In this document: one piece after another, positions 46,916-55,528 of the stretch
Layout of the letters: each line of letters starts with the position of its first letter
Numbering within the stretch: the first letter of the stretch is position 1
Assembly (NCBI RefSeq): GCF_040611135.1
Contig: NZ_JBEXNL010000015.1
Coordinates: 1-64,000, forward strand
Direction: 5' to 3'
From: Tsukamurella sp040611135
GTDB lineage: Bacteria; Actinomycetota; Actinomycetes; Mycobacteriales; Mycobacteriaceae
DNA length: 64,000 nt
Made by a program: the position numbers and the translations under genes
The notes under the pieces: generated by a model
What the model saw: the letters and a program-made list of their open reading frames with translations, nothing else
The model's database searches: none
What the model was told of the DNA's origin: nothing

Positions 46916-47523
46916 TCGAGCAGCGCGATGATCGCGTCCGCGGCCTTCGCCGGGGCGCCGGACTTCGCGGGTGCCAGGTCGTGCGCCGCGGCGACCTCCA
47001 CGATCGTGATCGGGCCGGTGATGAGTCCCGCGGCCTCGGCCAGCTCCTCCGGCGCGGCGAAGGGGTCGCGCTTGCCGTGGACGAGCACCGTCGGGATCGT
47101 GATGTCCGGCAGGTGAGCCGTGCGGGCCTTCTCCGGCCGCCCGGGCGGGTGCAGGGGATAGGACAGGAGGACCAGTCCGTCGGGACCCTGCTCGTCCGGG
47201 CCGGGGCCCTCCGCGACGGCCATCGACGCCATCCGACCACCGTAGCTGTGCCCGCCCCACAGGACCGGCCCGTCGATCTCCAGGAGCCGGGCCGTCTCGG
47301 CGAAGGATGCCCGGTCGGCCGCCTGGCCCGACGGTGACGGCGGGCCCTTCGGCCGCTGCCGCCGGAACGGCAGGTCGATGCGGACGGTGCGCACGCCGCG
47401 CTGCGCGAGCTCGTCGCCGAGCAGCCGCAGCATCGCCTGGTCGCGGTTGCCGCCGGCGCCGTGGGCGAGAACGAGGGTCGCGCGAACGGCATCGTCGGGA
47501 TCGTGAATCGAGAGCCAGGTCAC
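46900..47523 (-). CDS. Alpha/beta hydrolase, Tex30/KANL3-like
   Basis: 207 residues. Oxyanion region LVLAHGAGGNRDQ, nucleophile elbow GGHSYGGRMAS (Ser about 95), acid in VHGKRDPFA (about 155) and His in AAAHDL (about 180). It is the short dienelactone-hydrolase-like variety with little lid. Substrate unknown. Overlaps the monooxygenase 3' end by 16 bp and is divergent from the CoA-transferase gene, whose start lies only 33 bp away. Confidence 0.82.
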   Translation of the reverse strand: MTWLSIHDPDDAVRATLVLAHGAGGNRDQAMLRLLGDELAQRGVRTVRIDLPFRRQRPKGPPSPSGQAADRASFAETARLLEIDGPVLWGGHSYGGRMASMAVAEGPGPDEQGPDGLVLLSYPLHPPGRPEKARTAHLPDITIPTVLVHGKRDPFAAPEELAEAAGLITGPITIVEVAAAHDLAPAKSGAPAKAADAIIALLDQLNA

Positions 47524-47556
47524 CCGTCCAGCCTACGGGCAAGTTAACGTGCATTC

Positions 47557-48654
47557 ATGACTGATTCGAAGCAGGGTCCCCTCGCGGGACTGAAGGTGGT
47601 CGAGTTCGCCGGTCTCGGCCCCGCCCCGCACGCCGCGATGCTCCTCGCCGACCAGGGCGCCGACGTCGTCTCCGTGCAGCGCCCCGGCGTCGGCGTGGCC
47701 GGTCTCACCGGCGTCCCGTCGGGCGTCAAGCGGAACCGGACCATCGTCGAGGCAGACCTGAAGAACCCGGACGACATCGAGACGATCCTCGAGCTCATCG
47801 ACCGCGCCGATGTCGTCGTCGAGGGCTTCCGCCCCGGCGTCATGGAGCGCCTCGGCCTCGGCCCCGACGTGGTGCTCGAGCGCAACCCCCGCATCGTCTT
47901 CGCCCGGATGACCGGGTGGGGCCAGGACGGCCCGTTCGCGCAGCGCGCCGGCCACGACATGAACTACCTCTCCCTCACCGGCCTACTGCACGCGATCGGC
48001 CGCCAGGGCGAGCGCCCGGTGCCGCCGCTCAACCTCGTGGGCGACTTCGCCGGTGGCTCGATGTTCCTCGTCTTCGGCGTGCTCGCCGCGCTCTACGAGC
48101 GCAACACATCGGGCAAGGGGCAGGTCATCGACGTCGCCATGGTCGACGGTGCCTCCCTCATCGGCCAGATGCAGTGGGACTTCCGGGGCCAGGGCATCTG
48201 GAGCGACGAGCGCGGTGTCAACACGCTCGACGGTGGCGCGCCCTTCTACGACACCTACGAGACCTCCGACGGCAAGTACGTCTCCGTCGGCGCGATCGAG
48301 CCGCAGTTCTTCGCGGAGCTGCTGGCCAAGCTCGACCTCCAGCAGGACGACCTGCCCTTCCAGCTCGATCAGGCCCGCTGGCCCGAGCTGCGCGCCGCGA
48401 TCGGTGCCGCGCTGAAGACCCGCACCCGCGACGAGTGGGCCGAGGTCTTCTTCGACTCCGACGCCTGCGTCGCGCCGATCCTCACCTTCGAGGAGGCGCC
48501 GAAGCACCCGCACATGGCGGCGCGCGGCAACCTGCGGGAGGTCGGGGGAGCGATGGCGCCGATGCCCGCGCCGCGGTTCTCCCGCACCCCGGCGGGCACG
48601 CCGGCCGCACCGTCGGCCGAGACCACCGATCCGGCGACGCTCTGGCGCGACTGA
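47557..48654 (+). CDS. CaiB/BaiF family CoA enzyme, alpha-methylacyl-CoA racemase-like
   Basis: 365 residues. Opening VVEFAGLGPAPHAAMLLADQGADV and VVVEGFRPGVMERLGLG are family marks. The racemase catalytic His and Asp appear in RAGHDMNYLSLTG (about 132) and NLVGDFAGGSM (about 162), and a Glu in VGAIEPQFF (about 247), as in M. tuberculosis Mcr. It would epimerise 2-methyl branched acyl-CoA for beta-oxidation of sterol side chains or branched fatty acids. Independent start; the promoter must lie within the 33-bp gap. Confidence 0.87.
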   Translation: MTDSKQGPLAGLKVVEFAGLGPAPHAAMLLADQGADVVSVQRPGVGVAGLTGVPSGVKRNRTIVEADLKNPDDIETILELIDRADVVVEGFRPGVMERLGLGPDVVLERNPRIVFARMTGWGQDGPFAQRAGHDMNYLSLTGLLHAIGRQGERPVPPLNLVGDFAGGSMFLVFGVLAALYERNTSGKGQVIDVAMVDGASLIGQMQWDFRGQGIWSDERGVNTLDGGAPFYDTYETSDGKYVSVGAIEPQFFAELLAKLDLQQDDLPFQLDQARWPELRAAIGAALKTRTRDEWAEVFFDSDACVAPILTFEEAPKHPHMAARGNLREVGGAMAPMPAPRFSRTPAGTPAAPSAETTDPATLWRD

Positions 48655-48705
48655 TCGTCGGGCGGTATGCCGGAAACCGTCGGTGGCGGCCGCTAGGATC
48701 CGTGC

Positions 48706-50007
48706 ATGTCGATGCAGGCCGGTGAGGAATTCGCCGGATTCCGGGTGGTCCGTCGGTTGGGCGCGGGTGGGATGGGCGAGGTGTACCTCGTCGCGCATCC
48801 GCGGTTGCCGCGGCAGGAGGCACTGAAGATCCTGCCGCAGGACCTGTCGAACGACCAGTCCTACCGGGTGCGGTTCAACCGCGAGGCCGACCTCGCCGCC
48901 ACGCTCTTCCATCCGAACATCGTCGGCGTCCACGACCGCGGCGAGTGCGACGGCAAGCTCTGGCTGTCGATGGACTACGTCGCGGGCACGGACCTGGATC
49001 AGCTGATCCGCGATCGGTACCCCCGTGGCCTGCCCGTGGCGGATGTCGTGTCGGTGATCACCCAGGTCGCGTCGGCGCTGGACCACGCCCACGGCAAGGG
49101 CCTCATCCACCGCGACGTGAAGCCGGCGAACGTCCTGCTCGCCGAGTCCGGCGGCGACGCCGGTGGCCGGGTCCTGCTGGCGGACTTCGGGATCGCGCGG
49201 CGCATCGACGACGATGCCGGGCTCACCGCGACCAACATGGCCGTCGGCACCGTGACCTACGCCGCGCCGGAGCAGCTCGCCGACGAGAACGTCGACGGCC
49301 GCACGGACCAGTACGCGCTCGCCGCGACGGCGCTGACCCTGCTGACCGGCAGGAGCCCGTTCGCCGGCACCACTCCCGGCGCGGTGATCAGCCGCAAGAT
49401 GCGCGGCGAGGTGCCCCGCGCCGCGCAGGCCGATCCGCGCCTGGCGCCGCTCGACCGGGCCCTGTCCGCCGCGATGTCCGCCGATCCGGCCCGGCGGTTC
49501 CGCACCTGCGCCGACTTCGCCCGCGCGCTCGAGACCGCGGCCCGGGCGGTCGGCTCGGGGCCCGTCGCCCGTCCGACTGTGGCCGCTCCCGCGCCGGCGC
49601 GGCAGTACACCCCGCCGCCCGCGATCCCGCAGACGCCGCCCCCGTATCCGACCGGCGCCGGGCAGGTGCGGCCGCCGGGTACGCAGCAGCCGGCGAAGCT
49701 GCCGTGGCAGGCGATCGTGTCCGCGGTCGTCCTGATCCTGTGCAGTCTGTTCGGGCTCCTGCTGGGGATCTCCGGATTCGCCGACAAGGACATCGGGGTG
49801 CCGCTGGGGCTGCTGTGGATGGTCAGCTCGGTCGCGGGCCTGGTGGGCGCGGTCCTCCTGTTCGCCAAGCGGACCCGCACCGCGCTGATCGTCGCGACCG
49901 CGACGGCCGTCCTCCTGGGCGCGACGTGCACCGGCCTGATCGCGACCGTCGCTGTGCCGCTCCTGCTGTGGGGATCGAAGTCGGCTCGGGCCTGGTTCGC
50001 CGGATAA
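48706..50007 (+). CDS. PknB-type Ser/Thr protein kinase with C-terminal membrane module
   Basis: 433 residues. Kinase domain 10-280: Gly loop RLGAGGMGEVYL, Lys in EALKIL, HRDVKPANVLL, DFGIAR, and APEQ. All catalytic residues are present. A Pro-rich linker (about 300-345) follows, then three or four transmembrane segments. There is no PASTA or other sensor domain. The last 55 residues closely resemble the end of the Pro/Gln-rich protein at 51570-52160. ATG at 48706; it lies 51 bp after the CoA-enzyme stop. Confidence 0.9.
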   Translation: MSMQAGEEFAGFRVVRRLGAGGMGEVYLVAHPRLPRQEALKILPQDLSNDQSYRVRFNREADLAATLFHPNIVGVHDRGECDGKLWLSMDYVAGTDLDQLIRDRYPRGLPVADVVSVITQVASALDHAHGKGLIHRDVKPANVLLAESGGDAGGRVLLADFGIARRIDDDAGLTATNMAVGTVTYAAPEQLADENVDGRTDQYALAATALTLLTGRSPFAGTTPGAVISRKMRGEVPRAAQADPRLAPLDRALSAAMSADPARRFRTCADFARALETAARAVGSGPVARPTVAAPAPARQYTPPPAIPQTPPPYPTGAGQVRPPGTQQPAKLPWQAIVSAVVLILCSLFGLLLGISGFADKDIGVPLGLLWMVSSVAGLVGAVLLFAKRTRTALIVATATAVLLGATCTGLIATVAVPLLLWGSKSARAWFAG

Positions 50008-50028
50008 GGCACGAGGCGTTCACGCGAC

Positions 50029-50083
50029 ACTCGGATCCTGTCCGATCCGGACAGCGTGTCCGAACCGGACGGAATCCGAGTGC
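50029..50083. repeat. Nested inverted repeat after the kinase gene
   Basis: ACTCGGAT near 50029 pairs with ATCCGAGT ending near 50083, and inside are shorter GTCC/GGAC complements. Together they can form a long multi-bulged hairpin between the convergent kinase and protease genes. I see no gene in this gap. Confidence 0.45.
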
Positions 50084-50108
50084 GGGATGATCGGGCAGGT
50101 GCTCGGCC

Positions 50109-50132
50109 CTGCCGGGCCGCTCGGCCCGGCAG
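50109..50132. terminator. Bidirectional GC terminator hairpin
   Basis: CTGCCGGGCC pairs with GGCCCGGCAG over a 4-nt loop, between the convergent kinase and protease stops. No U-run on either side, as is common in high-GC actinobacteria. Confidence 0.55.
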
Positions 50133-50139
50133 CCCGCTG

Positions 50140-50871
50140 CTACCCGACGACGAGCGAGGTGCCGCTCGCGCGGAGGGCGGAGCCCAGGTCGTAGAAGAGG
50201 GAACCGTTGCGGCGCAGCGGACCGTCGAAGGTGGCGGCGCGACTGGCGATGCCGAGGGCGGCGTTGTCGGAGGTACGGATCAGCGGCCCGCCGCTGTCGC
50301 CGACCTGCACGGGGATCGTCGTGGCGATGTATCCGCCGTCGACGCTCACCACGGAACCGCAGCGCCATCCGGACGAGACGCCCTGGCTACAGACCTGGTC
50401 GCCGGCCCGCGCGGTGCCGACGGTACTCGGACGGATGCGGCCGCCGGGCGCGGCCTTCGCCAGCTTCGGGTCGAGGGCGAACACGCCCCAGTCGGGCGCG
50501 TCCGGCACGACGAACAGATCGGTCTTGGTCAGGCTGGGTGCTGATGAGCCGGTGTTCACGCCGACGATGCGGCCGTCGACCACGACCTGCTGGCCCTGGT
50601 CGCCGCAGTGGCCGGCGTAGAGGCCCACCCGCGAACCGTCGGGACGTTGCCCGATGAACCCGACGGTGCAACCGCGACCGTCGGCCACGTTCCCGACGAG
50701 CTTCGAGACCGTGAGCACGGAACTGCCGGGGACGATGGTCGTCACGGGTTCGGCCTGGGCCGAGCCGGGCACGAGCGCGACGACGGTGCCCAGGACGGCC
50801 ATCGTGGCGGCCGCCCTACGGGCGACGGACGCGGCCGCGGAGCGGGGCGTGGTCACGGTGGTACGGCGCAT
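50140..50871 (-). CDS. Secreted S1-family serine protease-like protein
   Basis: 243 residues from the ATG at 50871, which follows a GAGGAG Shine-Dalgarno; a longer frame upstream is unlikely. A Sec signal peptide ends near AQAEP (about residue 41). Catalytic triad by motif: His in YAGHCG, Asp in PDWGVFALD, Ser in QVGDSGGPLI. Two Cys pairs (GCTVGF with HCG, VCSQG with RCGS) suggest disulfides. Resembles the streptogrisin/alpha-lytic style of actinobacterial exported proteases but without a long pro-region. Substrate unknown. Confidence 0.85.
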   Translation of the reverse strand: MRRTTVTTPRSAAASVARRAAATMAVLGTVVALVPGSAQAEPVTTIVPGSSVLTVSKLVGNVADGRGCTVGFIGQRPDGSRVGLYAGHCGDQGQQVVVDGRIVGVNTGSSAPSLTKTDLFVVPDAPDWGVFALDPKLAKAAPGGRIRPSTVGTARAGDQVCSQGVSSGWRCGSVVSVDGGYIATTIPVQVGDSGGPLIRTSDNAALGIASRAATFDGPLRRNGSLFYDLGSALRASGTSLVVG

Positions 50872-50992
50872 GATTCTCCTCGGGCCGGGCGCAGGACTGT
50901 GCGACGGTAGCGTGCCACACACCACACCGCCTGTAAACCGAGTGAACCCTGTTAACGCACGTTGCCAGTGGTGTGTGAGTTGCAGAAATCGG

Positions 50993-51475
50993 TCACTTCG
51001 AGGGCTTGGGTGTGACCCAGGTCGTGATCCGGGCGTGCACCACCTCGGTGCCCTTCTTGTCGCGGACGGCGATGTCGACGGGGACCTCGCGACCGGTGGT
51101 GATCGCCTCCCAGTCGACCTCCTCGGTCAGCGTCGCGGTCGCGACGAGCGAGGACTCGGCCTTGGCGAGGTAGTCCACCGTCATCGACTTCGGCAGCCAG
51201 CGGTGGGTGCCCGGCGTGGAGGCCTCCATGACCATGCCCATGCCGACCTCGGCCAGGTTGCACGCCGCGATGGCGTGGAAGGTACCGATGTGGTTCTGCA
51301 CGAACCACCACTTGGGGCCGTGGACGACCGCGCGGCCGTACTCGATCTCCGAGATGTACGGGGTGACCGATGCGAAGTACGGGGCCTTGAGCGAGGCGGC
51401 GGCAGAGAAGGCCAGCTTGCCGAGCGGCTTGTCGCTCAGTGTGCGCCACATCTTCAACGTGCTGGTGTTCGTCAT
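50993..51475 (-). CDS. DUF4442 hotdog-fold protein (possible thioesterase)
   Basis: 160 residues. The PaaI/YiiD-like pattern is present: VQNHIGTFHAIAACNLAEVGMG (the HxxG/A-N region of the hotdog helix) and LPKSMTVDYLAKAESSLVATATL. Probably acts on acyl-CoA or a similar thioester. No partners nearby. Divergent from the Pro/Gln-rich protein gene with about 95 bp between. Confidence 0.82.
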   Translation of the reverse strand: MTNTSTLKMWRTLSDKPLGKLAFSAAASLKAPYFASVTPYISEIEYGRAVVHGPKWWFVQNHIGTFHAIAACNLAEVGMGMVMEASTPGTHRWLPKSMTVDYLAKAESSLVATATLTEEVDWEAITTGREVPVDIAVRDKKGTEVVHARITTWVTPKPSK

Positions 51476-51569
51476 GTCGCTATCTTACCGCGGGGTAAGT
51501 TCGTGTGCGCGACGCGACCGGGTTGCCGGGGGTAGCGTGATCGCACACGTCAGCGAAGGGGAGAGATCA

Positions 51570-52160
51570 GTGACCACGAACGACCCGTACGGCCGGAATC
51601 CGCAGGATCCGCAGGGGCAGCAGCAGAACGGCGGCCTCCCTCAGTACCCGCAGCAGCCCTACGGCCAGCCGGACTACTCGCAGCAGCCCTACGGCCAGCC
51701 GGACTACTCGCAGCAGCCCTACGGTCAGCCCGGCTACGCCCAGCAGCCCTACGGTCAGCCCGGCTACCCGCAGCCCGGGTTCGGTCAGCCCGGGTTCGGC
51801 GGCCCCGTGCCGACGACGCGACCCGGCACCGTGCTCGCCGCGGCGATCGTGCTCCTGGTGCTCGGAGCGGGCGTCCTCGTGCTGCAGTTGGTCAGTCTGG
51901 GGCTCGGCGCGTCGGCAGGCATCGACGACGGTGCGGTCATGGCGGGATACGCCGTCGGCCGGGTCCTCGGATTCGTGCTCGGTGTCGCGGGCATCGCGGC
52001 CGGTGTTCTGCTGCTGCTCAAGCGCACGAAGGCTGTGCAGATCGTCGCCACTGTCGTCGCGGCGTTGATGATCCTGACCTGCTGGGGCATCGTCGCCACC
52101 ATCGCGGTCCCGATCCTGCTGTGGGCGTCGGAGTCCTCGCGCCGCTGGTTCACCGCCTGA
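51570..52160 (+). CDS. Pro/Gln/Tyr-rich membrane protein with kinase-tail-like module
   Basis: 196 residues, GTG at 51570 after GAAGGGGAGAG. The first 85 residues are disordered and built from a 10-residue repeat (QQPYGQPDYS and variants, four near-perfect copies plus decayed ones). Three or four transmembrane helices follow. The C-terminal block (LLLLKRTKAVQIVATVV ... VPILLWASESSRRWF) matches the end of the Ser/Thr kinase encoded 1.5 kb upstream. Tyr/Pro/Gln-rich tails of this type are known in mycobacterial membrane proteins and may cluster or be phosphorylated. Function unknown. Confidence 0.75.
   Translation: MTTNDPYGRNPQDPQGQQQNGGLPQYPQQPYGQPDYSQQPYGQPDYSQQPYGQPGYAQQPYGQPGYPQPGFGQPGFGGPVPTTRPGTVLAAAIVLLVLGAGVLVLQLVSLGLGASAGIDDGAVMAGYAVGRVLGFVLGVAGIAAGVLLLLKRTKAVQIVATVVAALMILTCWGIVATIAVPILLWASESSRRWFTA
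51651..51770 (+). repeat. Four tandem 30-bp repeats in the Pro/Gln-rich coding region
   Basis: Each unit starts CAGCAGCCCTACGG. The first two units (51651-51710) are identical, the last two differ by a few bases. Being a multiple of three, unit gain or loss would keep the frame. Confidence 0.9.
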
Positions 52161-52184
52161 CCGAACCTCACCGAGGCTCGCGGA

Positions 52185-53192
52185 TCAGCGCGGCGGATTC
52201 GCGGCGAGGGCGTCGAAGCCCTCGTTCGCGAGCCGCACGATCGTCGCCTGGATGCGCGGCCAGTACGGCGATCGGGTGTTGACGGGGGAGCCGTGATTGG
52301 CACCGTCGAGCTGGACCAGCAGCGACGGTGCGCCGAGCGCCTGCGCCGCGGCGACGAAGGCCACGGACTCCTCGTCCGGTACGACGGTGTCCTTGGTCCC
52401 GTGGATCGCGACGGAGGGCATCGTCGGGTCGATGCGCTGGATCGGGTTGGCCAGGGCGTACCGCTCGGGCACCCGGTCGGGCATCCCGCCGAGCGCGGTG
52501 CGCACATGGTCGTTGAGGCGCGAGCTGGTGCGCATGTCGAGCACGCCGGCCATGGCCACGAACGCGCGCGGGGTCACCGTCGGGCCGGCGCCCGCGGGCC
52601 AGGTCACTCCGGGTGACCCCGGCGGCAGGATGCGCCGCGAGGCCGCCCACGCCGCGAGCTGACCGCCGGCGCTATGGCCCACGAGGATCACGTTCGTCGG
52701 ATCCAGCGCGGGCGCGGACTCCGCGAGGGCGGGCACGTGGTCGACGGCGTAGCCCACGTCGGTGAAGGTGGTGGGCCAACCGCCCCCGGATCCCACGCGC
52801 CGGTACTCGATGTTCCAGACCGCGAGGCCGGTGGCCTGCAGCGCCCGCGCGACCTCGGCCATGTAGCCGGCGCTGGAGCGGTTCTTCCACCCACCCCCGT
52901 GGATCAGCACCACCACGGGGACCGTGTGCGGAGCGTGCGCGCCCCGGGGGAGGTAGAGATTGCCGTAATTCTGCCGGGGGTCGGCGTTCGGCGCGGGGTA
53001 GGTGTAGCGGACGGCGTCGTCGCGCACCGTGGCGGCGGGGCGCGCGACGATCCGGGGCTTCGACGCGGTCGCCGAGCCCGACGGTCCGCCGCGCCCGGCC
53101 CCCGGCTCGACCGTGCAGCCGACGAGCCCGGCGCCCAGGGCCCCCACCAGGATCAGCGCGCCCAGCTTCGGCGCGACGCGCTGCTCGGTCAT
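52185..53192 (-). CDS. Lipoprotein alpha/beta-hydrolase (esterase/lipase)
   Basis: 335 residues from the ATG at 53192. Lipoprotein signal with lipobox GLVGC (Cys about 25), so membrane-anchored outside the cell. Hydrolase domain: HGGGWKNR oxyanion motif (HGGG as in the hormone-sensitive-lipase family), nucleophile VGHSAGGQ, acid in IHGTKDTVVP, His in GANHGSP. It likely hydrolyses short-chain esters at the cell surface. Frame upstream of the start is open but lacks signal-peptide sense. Confidence 0.87.
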   Translation of the reverse strand: MTEQRVAPKLGALILVGALGAGLVGCTVEPGAGRGGPSGSATASKPRIVARPAATVRDDAVRYTYPAPNADPRQNYGNLYLPRGAHAPHTVPVVVLIHGGGWKNRSSAGYMAEVARALQATGLAVWNIEYRRVGSGGGWPTTFTDVGYAVDHVPALAESAPALDPTNVILVGHSAGGQLAAWAASRRILPPGSPGVTWPAGAGPTVTPRAFVAMAGVLDMRTSSRLNDHVRTALGGMPDRVPERYALANPIQRIDPTMPSVAIHGTKDTVVPDEESVAFVAAAQALGAPSLLVQLDGANHGSPVNTRSPYWPRIQATIVRLANEGFDALAANPPR

Positions 53193-53575
53193 GGCACACA
53201 TTCTTCCAGAGCGCGCTGGCCGCGGAGTGTGACGCGAATCGCATCGACCGGATCCATCGGTTCGATTTGAAGAAGCGGCCCGAGCAGTGCATACTGGTCG
53301 GGTTGCCTTGTCGGGCGGCGCGGTCTCGTATGACGTCTTCGTGATGCGGGCCGGTCGGCCACTCGATGACGGTATCGACCCGGCGCCCCTCGCGGGAGCC
53401 ACCGGAACACACGGCGGAGCATGAGCGCCAGCGCGACACGCCCGACCGCGTGGACCGGAGCAATTTGACACATGAACAGCGTCGATCGACTTCAGGCGGG
53501 ATACGTTCCCGCAGGTGATTCAGCTGTCCGTGTGTCTAGCAATACGTTTGAACACTTGACGGAAGAGGACACAGC
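53193..53575 (+). promoter_or_regulatory. Upstream region of the S10 operon
   Basis: About 380 bp. I see no protein gene that I trust. A TTGACA hexamer (53465-53470) and TACGTT boxes (53502-53507, 53543-53548) are promoter-like but their spacing is not ideal. GGAAGAGGA at 53562-53570 is the rpsJ ribosome-binding site. Confidence 0.4.
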
Positions 53576-53881
53576 GTGGCGGGACAGAAGATCCGCATCA
53601 GGCTCAAGGCCTATGACCATGAGGCGATCGACGCGTCTGCTCGGAAGATCGTCGAGACCGTGACCCGCACCGGCGCCCGCGTGGTCGGTCCCGTGCCGCT
53701 GCCGACGGAGAAGAACGTGTACTGCGTCATCCGTTCGCCGCACAAGTACAAGGACTCGCGCGAGCACTTCGAGATGCGTACGCACAAGCGGCTGATCGAC
53801 ATCCTGGACCCGACGCCGAAGACGGTCGACGCGCTCATGCGCATCGACCTGCCGGCCAGCGTCGACGTGAACATCCAGTAA
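53576..53881 (+). CDS. rpsJ: 30S ribosomal protein S10
   Basis: 101 residues, complete, starting GTG with AGQKIRIRLKAYDHEAID and ending ASVDVNIQ. Also the NusE antitermination factor. First gene of the S10 operon; 20 bp before rplC. Confidence 0.98.
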   Translation: MAGQKIRIRLKAYDHEAIDASARKIVETVTRTGARVVGPVPLPTEKNVYCVIRSPHKYKDSREHFEMRTHKRLIDILDPTPKTVDALMRIDLPASVDVNIQ

Positions 53882-53901
53882 GCGGCTGCGGAGAAATCGA
53901 T

Positions 53902-54567
53902 ATGACTGAGAACAAGATCAAGGGAATCCTGGGCACCAAGCTCGGCATGACCCAGGTCTTCGACGAGAACAACCGGGTCGTCCCGGTCACCGTCGTCAAG
54001 GCCGGGCCGAACGTGGTCACCCAGATCCGTACCCAGGCCGCTGACGGCTACGACGCCGTGCAGCTCGCCTTCGGCGCGATCGACCCCCGCAAGGTGAACA
54101 AGCCCGTCTCGGGCCAGTTCGCCAAGGCCGGTGTCACCCCGCGTCGCCACATCGCCGAGCTGCGGCTCGCCGACGCCGGCGCCGCCGCTGACTACGAGGT
54201 GGGCCAGGAGCTGGGCGCCGACGTGTTCGAGGCGGGCAACTTCGTCGACGTCACCGGCATCAGCAAGGGCAAGGGCTACGCCGGCGTCATGAAGCGCCAC
54301 GGCTTCGCCGGTCTCGGCGCCAGCCACGGCGCGCAGGCCGTGCACCGTGCCCCCGGTTCGATCGGTGGCTGCGCCACCCCGGGCCGCGTCTTCAAGGGCG
54401 TCCGGATGGCCGGCCGCATGGGCTCCGACAAGGTGACCACGCAGAACCTGTCCGTGTTCAAGGTGGACGCCGACGCCGGCGTCATCCTGATCAAGGGCGC
54501 CATCCCCGGCCGCAAGGGCGGCCTCGTGATGGTCCGTAGCGCCGTGAAGGGTGGTGCTCGCGCATGA
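53902..54567 (+). CDS. rplC: 50S ribosomal protein L3
   Basis: 221 residues. GILGTKLGMTQVFDENN opening and the long loop KGYAGVMKRHGFAGLGASHG that reaches the peptidyl-transferase centre. Overlaps rplD by 4 bp. Confidence 0.98.
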   Translation: MTENKIKGILGTKLGMTQVFDENNRVVPVTVVKAGPNVVTQIRTQAADGYDAVQLAFGAIDPRKVNKPVSGQFAKAGVTPRRHIAELRLADAGAAADYEVGQELGADVFEAGNFVDVTGISKGKGYAGVMKRHGFAGLGASHGAQAVHRAPGSIGGCATPGRVFKGVRMAGRMGSDKVTTQNLSVFKVDADAGVILIKGAIPGRKGGLVMVRSAVKGGARA

Positions 54568-55217
54568 GCAAGCTGACTCTCGATGTCAAGACCGCCGACG
54601 GCAAGGTCGACGGCACCGTCGACCTCCCCGCCGAGATCTTCGACGTGGAGCCCAACATCGCCCTGATGCATCAGGTCGTCGTGGCCCAGCTCGCCGCTGC
54701 GCGTGCCGGCACCCACGCCACCAAGACCCGCGGCGAGGTCCGCGGCGGTGGCCGTAAGCCGTACCGCCAGAAGGGCACCGGCCGCGCCCGTCAGGGCTCG
54801 ACCCGCGCGCCGCAGTTCAACGGCGGTGGCACCGTCCACGGCCCGCAGCCGCGCGACTACAGCCAGCGCACCCCGAAGAAGATGAAGGCCGCCGCCCTGC
54901 GCGGTGCCCTCACCGACCGGGTTCGCGAGGACCGTATCCACGTCGTCACCGAGCTGGTGGCCGGCCAGGAGGCGTCGACCAAGACCGCCCGCCTGTTCCT
55001 GGCCGCCCTGTCGGAGCGCAAGAAGTTCCTCGTGGTCGTGGGCCGCGAGGACCTCACCGCGCAGCGCAGCGTCCAGAACCTGCCGAACGCGAAGTGGATC
55101 TTCGCCGACCAGCTCAACACCTACGACGTCCTCGACGCCGATGACCTGGTGTTCAGCCGCGAGGCTCTGGGTTCGTTCATCGCGAGCGCCACGAAGACCG
55201 AGGAGGCGAACGCCTGA
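54564..55217 (+). CDS. rplD: 50S ribosomal protein L4
   Basis: 217 residues. The tunnel loop is RGEVRGGGRKPYRQKGTGRAR in pieces (KPYRQKGTGRARQG), the macrolide-contact region, wild-type-like. In other bacteria L4 can autoregulate the operon. Stop overlaps the rplW start. Confidence 0.98.
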   Translation: MSKLTLDVKTADGKVDGTVDLPAEIFDVEPNIALMHQVVVAQLAAARAGTHATKTRGEVRGGGRKPYRQKGTGRARQGSTRAPQFNGGGTVHGPQPRDYSQRTPKKMKAAALRGALTDRVREDRIHVVTELVAGQEASTKTARLFLAALSERKKFLVVVGREDLTAQRSVQNLPNAKWIFADQLNTYDVLDADDLVFSREALGSFIASATKTEEANA

Positions 55218-55528
55218 TGGCAACCGCAACCATCCCCGCCGACCCGCGGGACATCCTGCTCGCGCCGGTGATCTCCGAGAAGGCCTACGGCCTGATCGAG
55301 GAGAACACGTACACCTTCGTGGTGCACCCGGACGCGAACAAGACGCAGATCAAGATCGCCGTGGAGAAGGTCTTCGGCGTCAAGGTCGACAGCGTCAACA
55401 CCTTGAACCGCCAGGGCAAGCGCAAGCGCACCCGTGCCGGTTACGGTCAGCGCAAGAGCACCAAGCGCGCCATCGTGACCCTGAGTGCCGATAGCAAGCC
55501 CATCGACATCTTCGGAGGCGCGAGCTAA
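55217..55528 (+). CDS. rplW: 50S ribosomal protein L23
   Basis: 103 residues with VISEKAYGLIEENTYTFVV and GVKVDSVNTLNRQGK loops. Sits at the tunnel exit where trigger factor and SRP dock. rplB follows with no gap. Confidence 0.98.
   Translation: MATATIPADPRDILLAPVISEKAYGLIEENTYTFVVHPDANKTQIKIAVEKVFGVKVDSVNTLNRQGKRKRTRAGYGQRKSTKRAIVTLSADSKPIDIFGGAS

Noticed and set aside
53472..53663. Small ORF overlapping the rpsJ start
   Set aside because: No ribosome-binding site and it runs into rpsJ in another frame.
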